64,000 nucleotides of DNA. It comes from CAZFQG01 sp964520785 (lineage in GTDB: Bacteria; Planctomycetota; Planctomycetia; Pirellulales; Thermoguttaceae). This document shows, piece by piece, positions 1 through 9,061 of this stretch. The DNA is taken from the NCBI GenBank assembly GCA_964520785.1, contig CAZFQG010000005.1, positions 17,293 through 81,292 of the forward strand, written 5' to 3'. A program made the position numbers and the translations under genes. Positions within the stretch are counted from its first letter, which is position 1; each line of letters begins with the position of its first letter. Under the pieces are notes generated by a model. The model did not search any database. It was not told the origin of the DNA and saw nothing but the letters and a program-made list of their open reading frames with translations.

Positions 1-2
1 GG

Positions 3-1607
3 TTACGCAAGGTACCGTGCGAGATTCCCGATTTCCTGCTGGAAGCCCCCACGATGGACCTTGCGGCGGAAACGACTCAGCCGGTTTGGATCACCGTTCG
101 CGTCCCCAAGGGGACCTCGCCCGGGGTCTACCAAGGTGCCGTTAGCGTGTCGGCCGAGGGGTTCGAGGCGACGGTACCGGTGGAGCTGACCGTCTTCGCG
201 TTCGAGCTGCCGGAAAAGCGGCACCTCTTCGTGACGCACTGGTTCCGTCCTACTCGGATCGCGGACTACCACGGCGTCGAACCCTGGTCGGAACCATTCT
301 GGGAGATATTGGCGAAGTATGCCGAAAACCTCGCCGCCCACCGGCAGAACGTGATCCAGGTTCCCTGGAATCTCATCGAAGTTACCAGGGAGGCCGACGG
401 TACGCTTACCTATGACTATTCGCGTTTCGACCGCTATATCGAGGTCTTCGAGAAGGCGGGCGCCGCCGACATGATCGAGCTGACCCACGTGGGCCATTTC
501 GGTGAAGGGGGTTGGAGCGGCAGCGAGATCGTCCTCGGCCGGCTTTCGGCGACGGACGCCCAAACGAAGGAACGGATTTCCCTCGATTTTGACGAGGGGC
601 TGAAGCCCTTCTTGGGGGCGCTGGAGCGGCACCTCGAAAAGACCGGCCGGCTGAAGAAATCGGCCATTCACGTGGCCGACGAACCTTCCATCAACAACGT
701 CGAGTCGTTCCGGAAGGCCGCCGCGAAGGTCCGTGAAGCGGCCCCCCGACTGCGGCGGATGGACGCGATCGAGACGATCGACTTCACCGGCGCGCTGGAG
801 ATATGGGTCCCCAAGCTGTCCCACTATGAGCGTTGGCGAGACGCCTATGAAGAACGCCGCGGTGACAACCAGTTCTGGTTCTACATCTGCTGCCACCCGG
901 TCGGCCCCCACTACCCCAACCGTTTCGTGGACCTGCCCCTATCCAATGTTCGCGTACTGCACTGGATCAACTTCGAGGCCGAATTGAAGGGCTATCTCCA
1001 CTGGGCCCTCTTCCCATATAGCGGCGACCCTTTCGCGGCGCCGCCGAAGCATTGGTCGCCGGGGGATGACCGGATACTCTACCCCGGCAAGAACGGCCCG
1101 ATGAACGGCCTTCGCTGGGAAATGCAGCGGGAGAGCCTGGAGGATTTCGAATACCTGCACCTGTTGTGCGTGAAGACGGACGAGCTGAAGAAATCGCTGG
1201 GAGACGCCGCCGCGTTCGTTCACACGTCGCGGCGCGGCAAGGAACTCTGCCGGCGGATCGTCCCGTCGATCGGCAATATCAACCGCGATCCGGCCACTAT
1301 CATGGAAACCCGCCGGGCGATCGCCGAGGAAATCGCCGCCCTCGACCGGAAGCCGCTCCTCCTCTTCGAGACGGAACCGCCGGAGGGGACGGTGCTGATC
1401 CACGGCCCCATCAATGTGGAGGTCCGCGGAATCACCGAGCCCGGCGCGGCGGTCACGATCAATGGCGACGCGGTTTCGCTCGGCCCCGACGGCCGATTCG
1501 CCAAGGTTGTTTTCGTCCATTCGAAGGATCACGCCGAGATCAAGGTCGAGGTCGAGAAGGACGGTCATAAGAAGACCCACGTTCGACGATTTCCCGTTCG
1601 CGATTGA
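3..1607 (+). CDS. GH123/DUF4091-type glycoside hydrolase, 5' partial
   Basis: The frame is open to the left edge of the window, so the N-terminus is missing; the first internal ATG (54) is not a real start because residues before it already fit the family. A beta-sandwich-like segment (VTVRVPKGTSPGVY) is followed by a TIM-barrel-like region and the block around PMNGLRWEMQRESLEDFEYL that is typical of DUF4091 proteins related to GH123 beta-N-acetylgalactosaminidases. The last 80 residues look like an Ig-like glucodextranase-B-type domain (GAAVTINGDAVSLGPDGRF). It probably cleaves a glycan outside the cytoplasm, but a signal peptide cannot be checked. It is followed by a DUF1349 gene and a sugar porter, consistent with a small carbohydrate-use locus. 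The substrate is not known. Confidence 0.8.
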   Translation, partial: LRKVPCEIPDFLLEAPTMDLAAETTQPVWITVRVPKGTSPGVYQGAVSVSAEGFEATVPVELTVFAFELPEKRHLFVTHWFRPTRIADYHGVEPWSEPFWEILAKYAENLAAHRQNVIQVPWNLIEVTREADGTLTYDYSRFDRYIEVFEKAGAADMIELTHVGHFGEGGWSGSEIVLGRLSATDAQTKERISLDFDEGLKPFLGALERHLEKTGRLKKSAIHVADEPSINNVESFRKAAAKVREAAPRLRRMDAIETIDFTGALEIWVPKLSHYERWRDAYEERRGDNQFWFYICCHPVGPHYPNRFVDLPLSNVRVLHWINFEAELKGYLHWALFPYSGDPFAAPPKHWSPGDDRILYPGKNGPMNGLRWEMQRESLEDFEYLHLLCVKTDELKKSLGDAAAFVHTSRRGKELCRRIVPSIGNINRDPATIMETRRAIAEEIAALDRKPLLLFETEPPEGTVLIHGPINVEVRGITEPGAAVTINGDAVSLGPDGRFAKVVFVHSKDHAEIKVEVEKDGHKKTHVRRFPVRD

Positions 1608-1635
1608 GAGTATCCCCAACTTCCCGGAGCCAACC

Positions 1636-2223
1636 ATGAGCACGTTCGACCTCACGAAAGGTCCACTCCCCGGCTTCCATTGGCACTGCGAACCGAAGTC
1701 GTTTACCTACGGTCCCGCCGGTTTGGAAATCGTCACGGACGAGAACACTGATTTCTGGCAGCGCCCCCAAGAGGGAATCCGTCGCGACAACGGCCATTTC
1801 TACTTCACCCGGTCCGCCGGCGATTTCGTCCTCAAGGCGACATTGGCCTTTGTGCCGGAGGTCCAGTACGACCAATGCGGGTTGATGGTCCGCGTCGACG
1901 CCGAGAACTGGATCAAGTGCTCGCTGGAATACGAGAACGAATCGTTCGGACGGCTCGGTTCGGTCGTAACGAATCGCGGCCACTCCGACTGGGCGACGCA
2001 CGATGTACCGACGACGATCCGGGAGGCTTCGTACCAAATCCGCCGGACCGGGGCGGGTTTCCTCGTCGAGCAGTCTTTCGATGGGGGGCCGTTTCGCCAG
2101 ATGCGCGACACGCGGCTGCACGAGGCCGAGGGTGAAGTCGCCCTGGGGGTCTATGCGTGCAGTCCCAAGCGGGGCGGATTTCGCTGCGTCGTCCGCGAAT
2201 TGAGTATTGCTCCTTCATCCTGA
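1636..2223 (+). CDS. DUF1349 (concanavalin A-like) protein
   Basis: A 195-residue protein that resembles the DUF1349 family, beta-sandwich proteins with a concanavalin A-like fold and uncertain function. The central stretch (YFTRSAGDFVLKATLAFVPEVQYDQCGLMVRVDAENWIKC is the region, residues about 55-95) carries the alternating strands and the conserved DQCGLMV signature. I chose the ATG at 1636 because the longer open frame reads through the end of the upstream glycosidase gene in another frame. There is no signal peptide. It lies 28 bases after the glycosidase gene and before a sugar porter, so it may be co-transcribed and bind or process a carbohydrate. That role is inference from context. 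Confidence 0.8.
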   Translation: MSTFDLTKGPLPGFHWHCEPKSFTYGPAGLEIVTDENTDFWQRPQEGIRRDNGHFYFTRSAGDFVLKATLAFVPEVQYDQCGLMVRVDAENWIKCSLEYENESFGRLGSVVTNRGHSDWATHDVPTTIREASYQIRRTGAGFLVEQSFDGGPFRQMRDTRLHEAEGEVALGVYACSPKRGGFRCVVRELSIAPSS

Positions 2224-2276
2224 TTCAGGGACACCGCCTCAGAGAACCACCAGAAACAAGAACCACGGAACTACCC

Positions 2277-3692
2277 ATGTCTCAACCATTCCCCAGCGCA
2301 TCCGACCGCGGCAGCGGTGCCTATTTGGCGATGATTTGCGGCGTCGCCTCTCTTGGCGGACTCCTTTTCGGTTTCGATACGGCCGTCATCTCCGGAACGG
2401 TCGAGATGGTACAAGAACAGTTTGAACTTACCGACGCCCTAAAAGGGTGGTTCACGAGTTCCGCACTGATCGGGTGCATCCTGGGCGCGCTCATCGCGGG
2501 GTGGTCGGGAGATCGGCTTGGGAGAAAGCCGTGCCTGATCTTCGCCGCCTTGCTGTTCTTCATCTCGGCCCTCGGCTCGGCGATTCCGCCGAACTTCAGC
2601 GTACTGATTCCGGCGCGCTGGATTGGCGGCGTGGGCGTTGGAATGGCATCGGTCCTTGGGCCGATTTACATCACCGAGTTCTGCCCTCCCAAAATCCGTG
2701 GGCGATTGGTCGCCCTGTATCAGCTCTCGATCGTCATCGGGATTCTCGCCGCGTATTTCTCGAATTGGTCTTTGCAGCTTTTCGCGACAAACTTCCCCGA
2801 GACCTTCGGTGGGGCCGGCTTTCTGCACTGGACTTTGGTCGCCGAAGTCTGGCGCGGCATGTTCGGAGCCGAGATGATTCCGGCCGCCCTCTTTTTCTTT
2901 CTCCTGTTCCTGGTTCCGGAGAGTCCCCGGTGGCTCATCAAGGCGGGAAGGACGGACGAGGGTTTCGCGATTCTCCGCCGAATCGCCGGGACGGCCACGG
3001 CCCAACAGGAGTTGGACGAAATCCGCCAAGGTCTCGCACAAGAACGCGGCAGCTTCGCCGAACTCTTCGAGCCGGGTTTCCGCAAGGCGCTCCTCGTTGG
3101 TGTCGGGCTCTCCTTCTTCGGACAACTCACCGGCGTGAACGTGATTGTCTACTACGGACCTACGATCCTTAAGGAAGCAGGCTTCGCCTTTGACAACGCT
3201 CTGGGCTTCCAGGTCCTCCTCGGCGTCATTAACCTCGTCTTCACCGTCGCCGCCATCCTTACGATCGACTCGTTGGGTCGGCGTCCTCTCCTCGTCGGCG
3301 GTATGGGAATGGTGACTCTCATGCTCCTCGGCACCGCATTCCTCTTCGCGACCGGCGTCAAGGGCATTCCCATCGTCATTCTGTTGGGTCTTTACATCGC
3401 CTTTCTCGCCTTTTCCATCTGCGGGGTCATCTGGGTTCTCACTCCGGAGATATTCCCCAACCGCATCCGCGGCCAAGGCGCCTCGATCTCCACGTTCACG
3501 AACTGGTCGATGAACGCCGCCGCCGCCGGCATCTTCCCCTGGTACGTCGCCCAATACGGCATGGGAGCCGGTTTCTTCACCTTCGCCGCCATCTGCCTCG
3601 TCGCCACGGCATTCTTCTTCCTCCTGGTTCCGGAAACCAAGGGCCGGTCGCTGGAAGAGATTGAGCGTTTCTGGAAGGAGGGGAAATTCTAG
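2277..3692 (+). CDS. MFS sugar porter family transporter
   Basis: A 471-residue, 12-TM major facilitator of the sugar porter family (XylE/GLUT-like). Family signatures are visible: GDRLGRKP between TM2 and TM3, PESPRWLIKAGR after TM6, GQLTGVNVIVYYGPT in TM7, DSLGRRPL between TM8 and TM9, and PETKGRSLEEIERFW after TM12. Such proteins import monosaccharides, usually with protons, across the inner membrane. The ATG at 2277 places the first residues just before TM1; the longer frame starting at 2157 overlaps the DUF1349 gene and adds no plausible sequence. Between TM5 and TM6 there is a longer hydrophilic stretch (about residues 160-190) than in XylE. It lies downstream of a glycosidase and probably takes up the released sugar; substrate unknown. 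Confidence 0.9.
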   Translation: MSQPFPSASDRGSGAYLAMICGVASLGGLLFGFDTAVISGTVEMVQEQFELTDALKGWFTSSALIGCILGALIAGWSGDRLGRKPCLIFAALLFFISALGSAIPPNFSVLIPARWIGGVGVGMASVLGPIYITEFCPPKIRGRLVALYQLSIVIGILAAYFSNWSLQLFATNFPETFGGAGFLHWTLVAEVWRGMFGAEMIPAALFFFLLFLVPESPRWLIKAGRTDEGFAILRRIAGTATAQQELDEIRQGLAQERGSFAELFEPGFRKALLVGVGLSFFGQLTGVNVIVYYGPTILKEAGFAFDNALGFQVLLGVINLVFTVAAILTIDSLGRRPLLVGGMGMVTLMLLGTAFLFATGVKGIPIVILLGLYIAFLAFSICGVIWVLTPEIFPNRIRGQGASISTFTNWSMNAAAAGIFPWYVAQYGMGAGFFTFAAICLVATAFFFLLVPETKGRSLEEIERFWKEGKF

Positions 3693-3741
3693 AACTCGTA
3701 CAGAAACGACTTACCGAATTCCACTATGCTGCGCTTCGTGA

Positions 3742-3769
3742 AGGCCGGGATAGGCCTCCAGTCTTTTTT
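3742..3769 (+). terminator. Possible weak rho-independent terminator after sugar porter
   Basis: AGGCC (3742-3746) and GGCCT (3753-3757) can form a short hairpin with a 6-base loop, followed by a run of six T at 3764-3769. The stem is only five pairs, so this is tentative. Confidence 0.35.
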
Positions 3770-3960
3770 CAGAGAGGTTTTTGGCCCGTCGAAGGACCAC
3801 GACCGCTCGTCCAGACCCATGACAGAAAGAACCCATAGACCTGGTGGTATATGACCATCCTATTTAGTTAATCTTCCCCGGAGTGAAGACGGGACTGCCG
3901 AGATTGTGTGGGTGCGTGCGGGCCGACAAAGCCCCTGCCTCGCCTTTTTTTGCCTATTCA

Positions 3961-3983
3961 CCTCGCGAGGGGGCTGGTATAAT
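3961..3983 (+). promoter_or_regulatory. guaA promoter with extended -10 and upstream palindrome
   Basis: TGGTATAAT at 3975-3983 is a perfect extended -10 element (TG-N-TATAAT), placing transcription start around 3990 and leaving a leader of only about 15-20 bases before guaA. The perfect 10-base palindrome CCTCGCGAGG (3961-3970) lies directly upstream, in the spacer region; it could be a regulator site or chance. No good -35 hexamer is seen at the right distance, as is common with extended -10 promoters. Confidence 0.6.
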
Positions 3984-4006
3984 CACGCGTTTTCCCCCCT
4001 TCGAGA

Positions 4007-5563
4007 ATGGCCATGCGAAAGACGGCTGACGAACGAATCCTGGTTCTCGACTTCGGTTCCCAATACGCGCAGTTGATCGCGAGGCGTGTCCGGCAGGAGC
4101 ACACCTATTGCGAAATCGTGCGGCACGACATCACCCCCGAACGGATTCGCGAGCTGAATCCGAGGGGCTTGATCCTCTCCGGAAGTCCCTCAAGCGTGTA
4201 CGAGCCGGGGTCTCCGAGGTGCGACCCGGGAATCTTCGCGATGGGCTTGCCCGTTTTGGGCATTTGCTATGGAATGCACCTAATTTGCGAGGCGCTCGGC
4301 GCGCGGGTCAAAAGCGTCTCCTCTCGCGAGTATGGACGAGCCGAGTGCAACGTTTTGCGACCGAATGCGCTCTTTGAAGGCGTCCCCGGCCGGAGCGTCG
4401 TCTGGATGAGCCACGGGGATCAGGTCTGCGAGGTGACGGGGGATTTCATCGCGTTGGCCGCGACCGCCACTTGTCCCATGGCGGCGGTAAAATACGACGG
4501 ACTCCCGGTTTACGGACTCCAATTCCATCCGGAAGTAACGCATTCCGCCGAAGGTCGGAAGGTCCTTTCGAACTTCCTGACCCTCGCGTGCGGATGTAGC
4601 GGTACATGGCGGCTGGGCGATTTCGCCGACGAGGTGATCGCGGAGGTCCGCGAGCGCGTCGGCGAGGGGCGGGTCGTCTGCGGGCTCTCCGGGGGCGTCG
4701 ACTCTTCCGTCACCGCGGCGCTGCTTTCACGAGCGATCGGCAAGCAGTTGTCCTGCATTCTGGTCGACAACGGGCTGTTGCGGCAGGGGGAGGCCGGAAT
4801 GGTCATCAAGGAGTTCACCGACCACTTCAAGACCGACCTGCACGTCGTCGAGGGACAGAAGAAGTTTCTGGATGCGCTTGCCGGCGAGGTTAATCCCCAG
4901 GAAAAACGGCGGAAGATCGGACACGCGTTCATTGAATGCTTTGCCGAAGAAGCGGCCAGGATACAAGGAGCCGAGTTCCTCGCCCAGGGAACGCTGTACC
5001 CCGACGTCATCGAAAGCGGCGGCAGCGTGGATGGTCCGGCGGCGACGATCAAACTGCACCACAATGTGGGAGGCCTGCCGGAAGACTTGTGTTTTCAATT
5101 GATCGAGCCACTCCGCGACCTATTCAAGGACGAGGTCCGCGAGTTGGGGCTCCAACTAGGGCTTCCGGAGGAGATCGTCTGGCGGCACCCCTTCCCGGGT
5201 CCGGGGCTTGCCGTTCGATGCCTGGGGGAGGTTACGAAGGAGCGACTGGAGACGCTGCGCAAGGCCGATTGGATCGTCGTGGAAGAAATCCGCGAGGCGG
5301 GCCTCTACCGGAAGACGTCTCAATCGTTCGCGGTCCTGTTGCCGATCCAGACGGTCGGCGTCATGGGGGATGCGCGGACGTATGAAAATGTCGTCGCCGT
5401 TCGTTCCATCGACAGCGAGGACTTCATGACGGCCGACTTCAGCCGGCTGCCGCACGAGCTTCTCGCGACGATTTCCACCAGAATAATCAACGAAGTGGCC
5501 GGGGTGAACCGCGTGGTTTACGATATCAGCTCGAAGCCGCCGGCGACCATCGAGTGGGAATAG
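4007..5563 (+). CDS. guaA: GMP synthase (glutamine-hydrolysing)
   Basis: Converts XMP to GMP using ATP and glutamine, the last step of de novo guanine nucleotide synthesis in the cytoplasm. The 518-residue length is normal. The N-terminal class I glutamine amidotransferase domain starts with VLDFGSQYAQLIARRVR; its nucleophile is Cys87 in LGICYGMH and the His-Glu pair is in FHPEVTHS. The ATP pyrophosphatase domain carries the PP-loop SGGVDSS (about residues 228-234), and the C-terminal dimerisation domain ends with the usual PPATIEWE. ATGs at 4007 and 4013 are both possible starts. It is followed by xseB and the isoprenoid genes on the same strand. A promoter lies just upstream. Confidence 0.97.
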   Translation: MAMRKTADERILVLDFGSQYAQLIARRVRQEHTYCEIVRHDITPERIRELNPRGLILSGSPSSVYEPGSPRCDPGIFAMGLPVLGICYGMHLICEALGARVKSVSSREYGRAECNVLRPNALFEGVPGRSVVWMSHGDQVCEVTGDFIALAATATCPMAAVKYDGLPVYGLQFHPEVTHSAEGRKVLSNFLTLACGCSGTWRLGDFADEVIAEVRERVGEGRVVCGLSGGVDSSVTAALLSRAIGKQLSCILVDNGLLRQGEAGMVIKEFTDHFKTDLHVVEGQKKFLDALAGEVNPQEKRRKIGHAFIECFAEEAARIQGAEFLAQGTLYPDVIESGGSVDGPAATIKLHHNVGGLPEDLCFQLIEPLRDLFKDEVRELGLQLGLPEEIVWRHPFPGPGLAVRCLGEVTKERLETLRKADWIVVEEIREAGLYRKTSQSFAVLLPIQTVGVMGDARTYENVVAVRSIDSEDFMTADFSRLPHELLATISTRIINEVAGVNRVVYDISSKPPATIEWE

Positions 5564-5599
5564 CGCGGCAAGGCCGGCACGCGCCTTACCGTCACATCC

Positions 5600-5650
5600 A
5601 ACCCGGAAGCGACTATAACCGGAAGGGACCATAACCGGAAGGAACGAACC
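5600..5650 (+). repeat. Three imperfect 16-17 base tandem repeats before xseB
   Basis: Units at about 5600-5616, 5617-5632 and 5633-5650 each begin AACC(C)GGAAG. Each unit carries a GGAAG Shine-Dalgarno-like core, so the xseB start is preceded by three copies of the ribosome-binding element, with the last at 5637-5642. Probably a local duplication. Confidence 0.7.
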
Positions 5651-5651
5651 G

Positions 5652-6002
5652 ATGCCAGAAAACGTTCGCAGTGAAGCAGATAGGAATAGTCCCAGCTTTG
5701 AGTCCGCCATGAAGGAACTCGACGCGATAGTCCGGGAACTGGAGGAGGGGGAGATCGACCTGGAAACCTCGCTCCTGCGTTACGAGCGAGGCGTGAAGCT
5801 GCTGCGGCGCTGTCACGCGGTACTTCTGGAGGCCGAACGGCGCGTGGACCTGCTCCGCGATGTCGACGAAGACGGGAATCCGGTGACGGAACCTTTTTCG
5901 CACGAAGAACTCACGCTGGAGGAGAAGGCGCGGCGGCGAAGCCGGCGACGCTCCTTTTCTTCCGCGGACGACGAACATCCCCCTCTGGACGAATTAGCGT
6001 AG
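5652..6002 (+). CDS. xseB: Exodeoxyribonuclease VII small subunit
   Basis: A 116-residue protein with the XseB helical hairpin at residues about 16-68 (FESAMKELDAIVRELEEGEI, then the second helix LLRYERGVKLLRRCHAVL). With XseA it forms exonuclease VII, which degrades single-stranded DNA; xseA is not in this window. The tail from about residue 75 is acidic, then Arg/Ser-rich, and longer than in the 80-residue E. coli protein, which is variable in the family. The order xseB - prenyl synthase - dxs is the same as in many proteobacteria, which supports the call. Its ribosome-binding region is a triplicated short repeat. Confidence 0.9.
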   Translation: MPENVRSEADRNSPSFESAMKELDAIVRELEEGEIDLETSLLRYERGVKLLRRCHAVLLEAERRVDLLRDVDEDGNPVTEPFSHEELTLEEKARRRSRRRSFSSADDEHPPLDELA

Positions 6003-6133
6003 ATCGGGTATTTTGGGTCAATTACGGACGCCGAGGCGGATGGAATGCCGTGCGTCCACCTGGCCAGGAGTGCCGAAAACCCGCTGCGGCGACCATCGTC
6101 GCCGCGCGGTCCCAAGGATGTAATCCACGCACG

Positions 6134-7021
6134 ATGTGTTCCTACAGCGACTTCCGCCAATTCGCCGACGCATACCGTCCTCGCGTCGAAGCGGCCCTTG
6201 AACGCTTCTCCAGCGGCGAGGCGGGGTGTCCCGAGCGTTTGCGCGAGGCCGTGCGATACAGCCTTCTATCCCCGGGGAAGCGACTGAGACCCTTGTTGGC
6301 GCTGATGGCGGCGGACGCCTGCGGAGGTTTAGCCGAAGTAGCGATGCCGGCGGCCTGCGCGGTGGAAATGATCCATGCCTACTCGCTGATCCACGACGAT
6401 CTCCCGGCGATGGACGACGACGATCTCCGCCGTGGACGCCCCACCTGCCATAAGGCCTTCGGCGAGGCAATGGCCATTCTGGCCGGCGATGCCTTGCAGG
6501 CGATGGCCTTCGAGACGCTCGCGGAGGCGCCCGTTTCCGACGGTGCGCTGCGAGAGATGTTCCGCGTTCTGGCCCGCGCGGCGGGTCCGGCGTGTTTGGT
6601 TGGAGGCCAAGCGGACGATATCCATCCCGAGGAAATCGCCGACTTTGAAACACTCCAGTCGGTCCACCTGCGGAAAACCGCCGCGATGATCGAGGCATCG
6701 CTCCATTTGGGCGCCCTCTCCGCCGAAGCCGATTCCGTTTATGTCGCCGCCCTCAGCGAATACGGCCGTCGCGTGGGCCTGGCTTTTCAGGTTATCGACG
6801 ACTTGTTGGATGTCAGCGGGAACGAGGCGGCCGTGGGAAAGCGACTGGGAAAAGACGCGAATCTTGCAAAAAAGACATACCCCCTCCTTTTAGGGATTGA
6901 AGGCAGCCGAAGAGAATCGCGACAATTGATAGAAGACGCAAAAGGCTGGTTGCGGGTTTTTGGCGATAAGGCGGCGCCGCTTCGCGGTCTCGCAACGTAT
7001 GTACTTCAGAGAGAAAGATGA
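6134..7021 (+). CDS. ispA: Polyprenyl diphosphate synthase (farnesyl/geranylgeranyl type)
   Basis: A trans-prenyltransferase that chains IPP units onto an allylic diphosphate. From the ATG at 6134 it has 295 residues. The first aspartate-rich motif is DDLPAMDD (residues 88-95) and the second is FQVIDDLLD (218-226); GKRLRPLL (48-55) is the IPP-binding segment. The two extra residues inside the first motif are typical of bacterial farnesyl or geranylgeranyl synthases, so chain length is C15-C20 rather than longer. The longer reading frame from 6050 adds an Arg-rich stretch that does not fit the family. It sits between xseB and dxs, the standard isoprenoid arrangement. Whether the product is FPP or GGPP cannot be settled from the motif alone. 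Confidence 0.92.
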   Translation: MCSYSDFRQFADAYRPRVEAALERFSSGEAGCPERLREAVRYSLLSPGKRLRPLLALMAADACGGLAEVAMPAACAVEMIHAYSLIHDDLPAMDDDDLRRGRPTCHKAFGEAMAILAGDALQAMAFETLAEAPVSDGALREMFRVLARAAGPACLVGGQADDIHPEEIADFETLQSVHLRKTAAMIEASLHLGALSAEADSVYVAALSEYGRRVGLAFQVIDDLLDVSGNEAAVGKRLGKDANLAKKTYPLLLGIEGSRRESRQLIEDAKGWLRVFGDKAAPLRGLATYVLQRER

Positions 7022-7143
7022 TCGCCGTGCTCGGCGAAGAGACCCTCGGTAGAGATTTTTCGTTACCACCATTGCTGGAATTCGTGCCAAAACGGAACGC
7101 CGGACTCGAATCACTCGCCGGACAAACACGGGGATTGAAATAG
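7018..7143 (+). CDS. Possible 41-aa small protein between ispA and dxs
   Basis: An ATG at 7018 overlaps the stop of the prenyl synthase gene in the ATGA arrangement and opens a 41-residue frame (starting MIAVLGEETLGRDF, ending QTRGLK) that ends 7 bases before dxs. The overlap suggests translational coupling, and it fills an otherwise unusually long gap in a tight operon. I recognise no family and there is no signal peptide or membrane segment. It may equally be a chance frame. Confidence 0.25.
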   Translation: MIAVLGEETLGRDFSLPPLLEFVPKRNAGLESLAGQTRGLK

Positions 7144-7150
7144 ACGTGAT

Positions 7151-9061
7151 ATGGGCGAAGCCCCTTTTGCCATGGATGAATTGTTATCTCGAATTGAATC
7201 CCCCGCCGATCTGAGGGATTTGTCGCCGGAGGAATTGGAGCGCGTGGCGGTGGAGATGCGTCAAGCGCTCTGCAGGCTGGTCCAAACCCGAGCCGCCCAC
7301 TTCGCCTCGAACCTGGGGGTGGTCGAACTCACTCTGGCCTTGCACACCACGTTCGATTTCGCCGTCGACCGTCTCATCTGGGATACAGGCCACCAGATCT
7401 ACCCGCACAAGATGATCACGGGGCGCTATGACGAATTTCCCAGTATTCGCACGAGGCACGGGTTGATGGGGTATCCCAATCCGGAGGAAAGCCCTTATGA
7501 TCTTATGATGACCGGGCACGCGGGATGCAGCGTTTCGACCGCGGCCGGGCTCAAGTTGGGCGATGATCTTCTTCGCCCCGACGACCACCGGCACTCCGTC
7601 GCCGTCGTGGGGGACGGAGCGTTCGCCTGCGGGATCATATTCGAAGCCCTCAACCACATGGCCGGACTCAAGCGGAAACTCACCGTCGTGCTCAACGACA
7701 ACCGCATGGCGATTTGTCCATCGGTGGGGGGTCTGGTCGACTATCTGGCACGGCTTCGGATGAACCGGTTTTACACGGGGCTGAAGAGCGAAGTACATCG
7801 CACGTTCGACCGCATTCCCCTATTGGGGAAGCCGACGGCTCGTTTTCTGGGGAACATGAAGGAATCACTCAAGGCGGGTCTTACCGGCGGCATGTTTTTC
7901 GAGGAACTCGGTTTTCGCTATCTTGGTCCCGTAGACGGCCACAATATGTCGCAGCTTCGGGACTACCTGAAGATGGCTAAGGACTTCGAATCACCGGTTC
8001 TTCTCCACATCATTACGGAAAAGGGCCACGGATTCGAACCCGCGGCGGAAGACCCGGTGGCGTTTCATGCTCCCGCTCCATTGGCGGAAGAGAACGGCAA
8101 CGATCTGTCACATGAGCGCGGACCGACCTACACCGTCATCGCGCGGGATGCCATTCTCGACCAGATGCGAAAGCGGTTGGAAGTATGCGTTATTACCGCC
8201 GCGATGTGCCAAGGGAACAAGCTCGAACCGATCCGCGATGAGTTTCCGGATAGGTTCTTCGACGTGGGTATTTGCGAGTCACACGCGGTCGCGATGGCCG
8301 GCGGAATGGCGAAGGTCGGCGGGCGTCCCATCGTCGACATCTACAGCACGTTCATGCAGCGCAGCTACGACCAGATATTCCAGGAGGTCTCCCTGCAAAA
8401 CCTTCCAGTCCTCCTGATGCTCGACCGGGCCGGTTTGGTGGGCGCCGACGGCCCCACGCACCACGGAGTGTTCGACCTGGCGTATCTCCGCCCATTCCCG
8501 AACCTCGTGATCATGGCCCCCGGCGACGCGGCGGACTTGAAGGCGATGGTCGAATTCGCTCTCAAATGGGACGGCCCGACGGTGATCCGGTACCCCCGCG
8601 CGGTGGCCGATTTCGTCAATCGCGAGCGCGCCCCTATCCGGTTGGGAGAATCGGAAACCCTCCATTGGGGCGAAGACGGCGCGATTCTTGCCTGTGGATC
8701 AATGGTCGCGCCCGCGGCGGAAGCGGCGGAAGTCTTGGCGGAGGAAGGACTCGACCTGGCCGTAATCAACGCGAGGTTCGTCAAACCAGTGGATGCGTCG
8801 ATCGTTCGTCGCGTGCTGGAGGACTGCCGTTTCGTTCTTACCGTCGAGGAAGGGGCACTCATGGGGGGATTTGGTAGCGCCGTTCTGGAGACCGCGAACG
8901 AAATGGGGCTCTCCACCTCCCACCTGCGGCGCCTTGGAATCCCGGACCGGTACATCGAACACGGCGAACGTGGGGAGCTCCTTGCCGAAATCGGGCTGAC
9001 GGCCGACGCGATCGCGAGCGAATGCCGTGCGTTGGCCCGCGCCATGGCCGTGAAGGAATAG
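7151..9061 (+). CDS. dxs: 1-deoxy-D-xylulose-5-phosphate synthase
   Basis: The thiamine diphosphate enzyme that joins pyruvate and glyceraldehyde 3-phosphate to start the MEP isoprenoid pathway. The protein has 636 residues, the usual size. The ThDP site GDGAFACGIIFEALNHM with the following N of VLNDN is at about residues 152-182; DTGHQIYPHKMITGR and the C-terminal DRAGLVGADGPTHHGVFD are family hallmarks. The ATG at 7172 (MDELL) is an alternative start and would remove seven residues. It closes the guaA-xseB-ispA-dxs run and meets the CPBP protease gene end to end (adjacent stops at 9061/9062), with no obvious terminator between. Confidence 0.96.
   Translation: MGEAPFAMDELLSRIESPADLRDLSPEELERVAVEMRQALCRLVQTRAAHFASNLGVVELTLALHTTFDFAVDRLIWDTGHQIYPHKMITGRYDEFPSIRTRHGLMGYPNPEESPYDLMMTGHAGCSVSTAAGLKLGDDLLRPDDHRHSVAVVGDGAFACGIIFEALNHMAGLKRKLTVVLNDNRMAICPSVGGLVDYLARLRMNRFYTGLKSEVHRTFDRIPLLGKPTARFLGNMKESLKAGLTGGMFFEELGFRYLGPVDGHNMSQLRDYLKMAKDFESPVLLHIITEKGHGFEPAAEDPVAFHAPAPLAEENGNDLSHERGPTYTVIARDAILDQMRKRLEVCVITAAMCQGNKLEPIRDEFPDRFFDVGICESHAVAMAGGMAKVGGRPIVDIYSTFMQRSYDQIFQEVSLQNLPVLLMLDRAGLVGADGPTHHGVFDLAYLRPFPNLVIMAPGDAADLKAMVEFALKWDGPTVIRYPRAVADFVNRERAPIRLGESETLHWGEDGAILACGSMVAPAAEAAEVLAEEGLDLAVINARFVKPVDASIVRRVLEDCRFVLTVEEGALMGGFGSAVLETANEMGLSTSHLRRLGIPDRYIEHGERGELLAEIGLTADAIASECRALARAMAVKE

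Larger units (their letters stand above)
3693..4006. other. Intergenic region between sugar porter and guaA
   Basis: About 314 bases without a gene. It holds the possible terminator at 3742-3769 and the guaA promoter near its right end. I see no tRNA, riboswitch or small gene in the rest. Confidence 0.6.
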
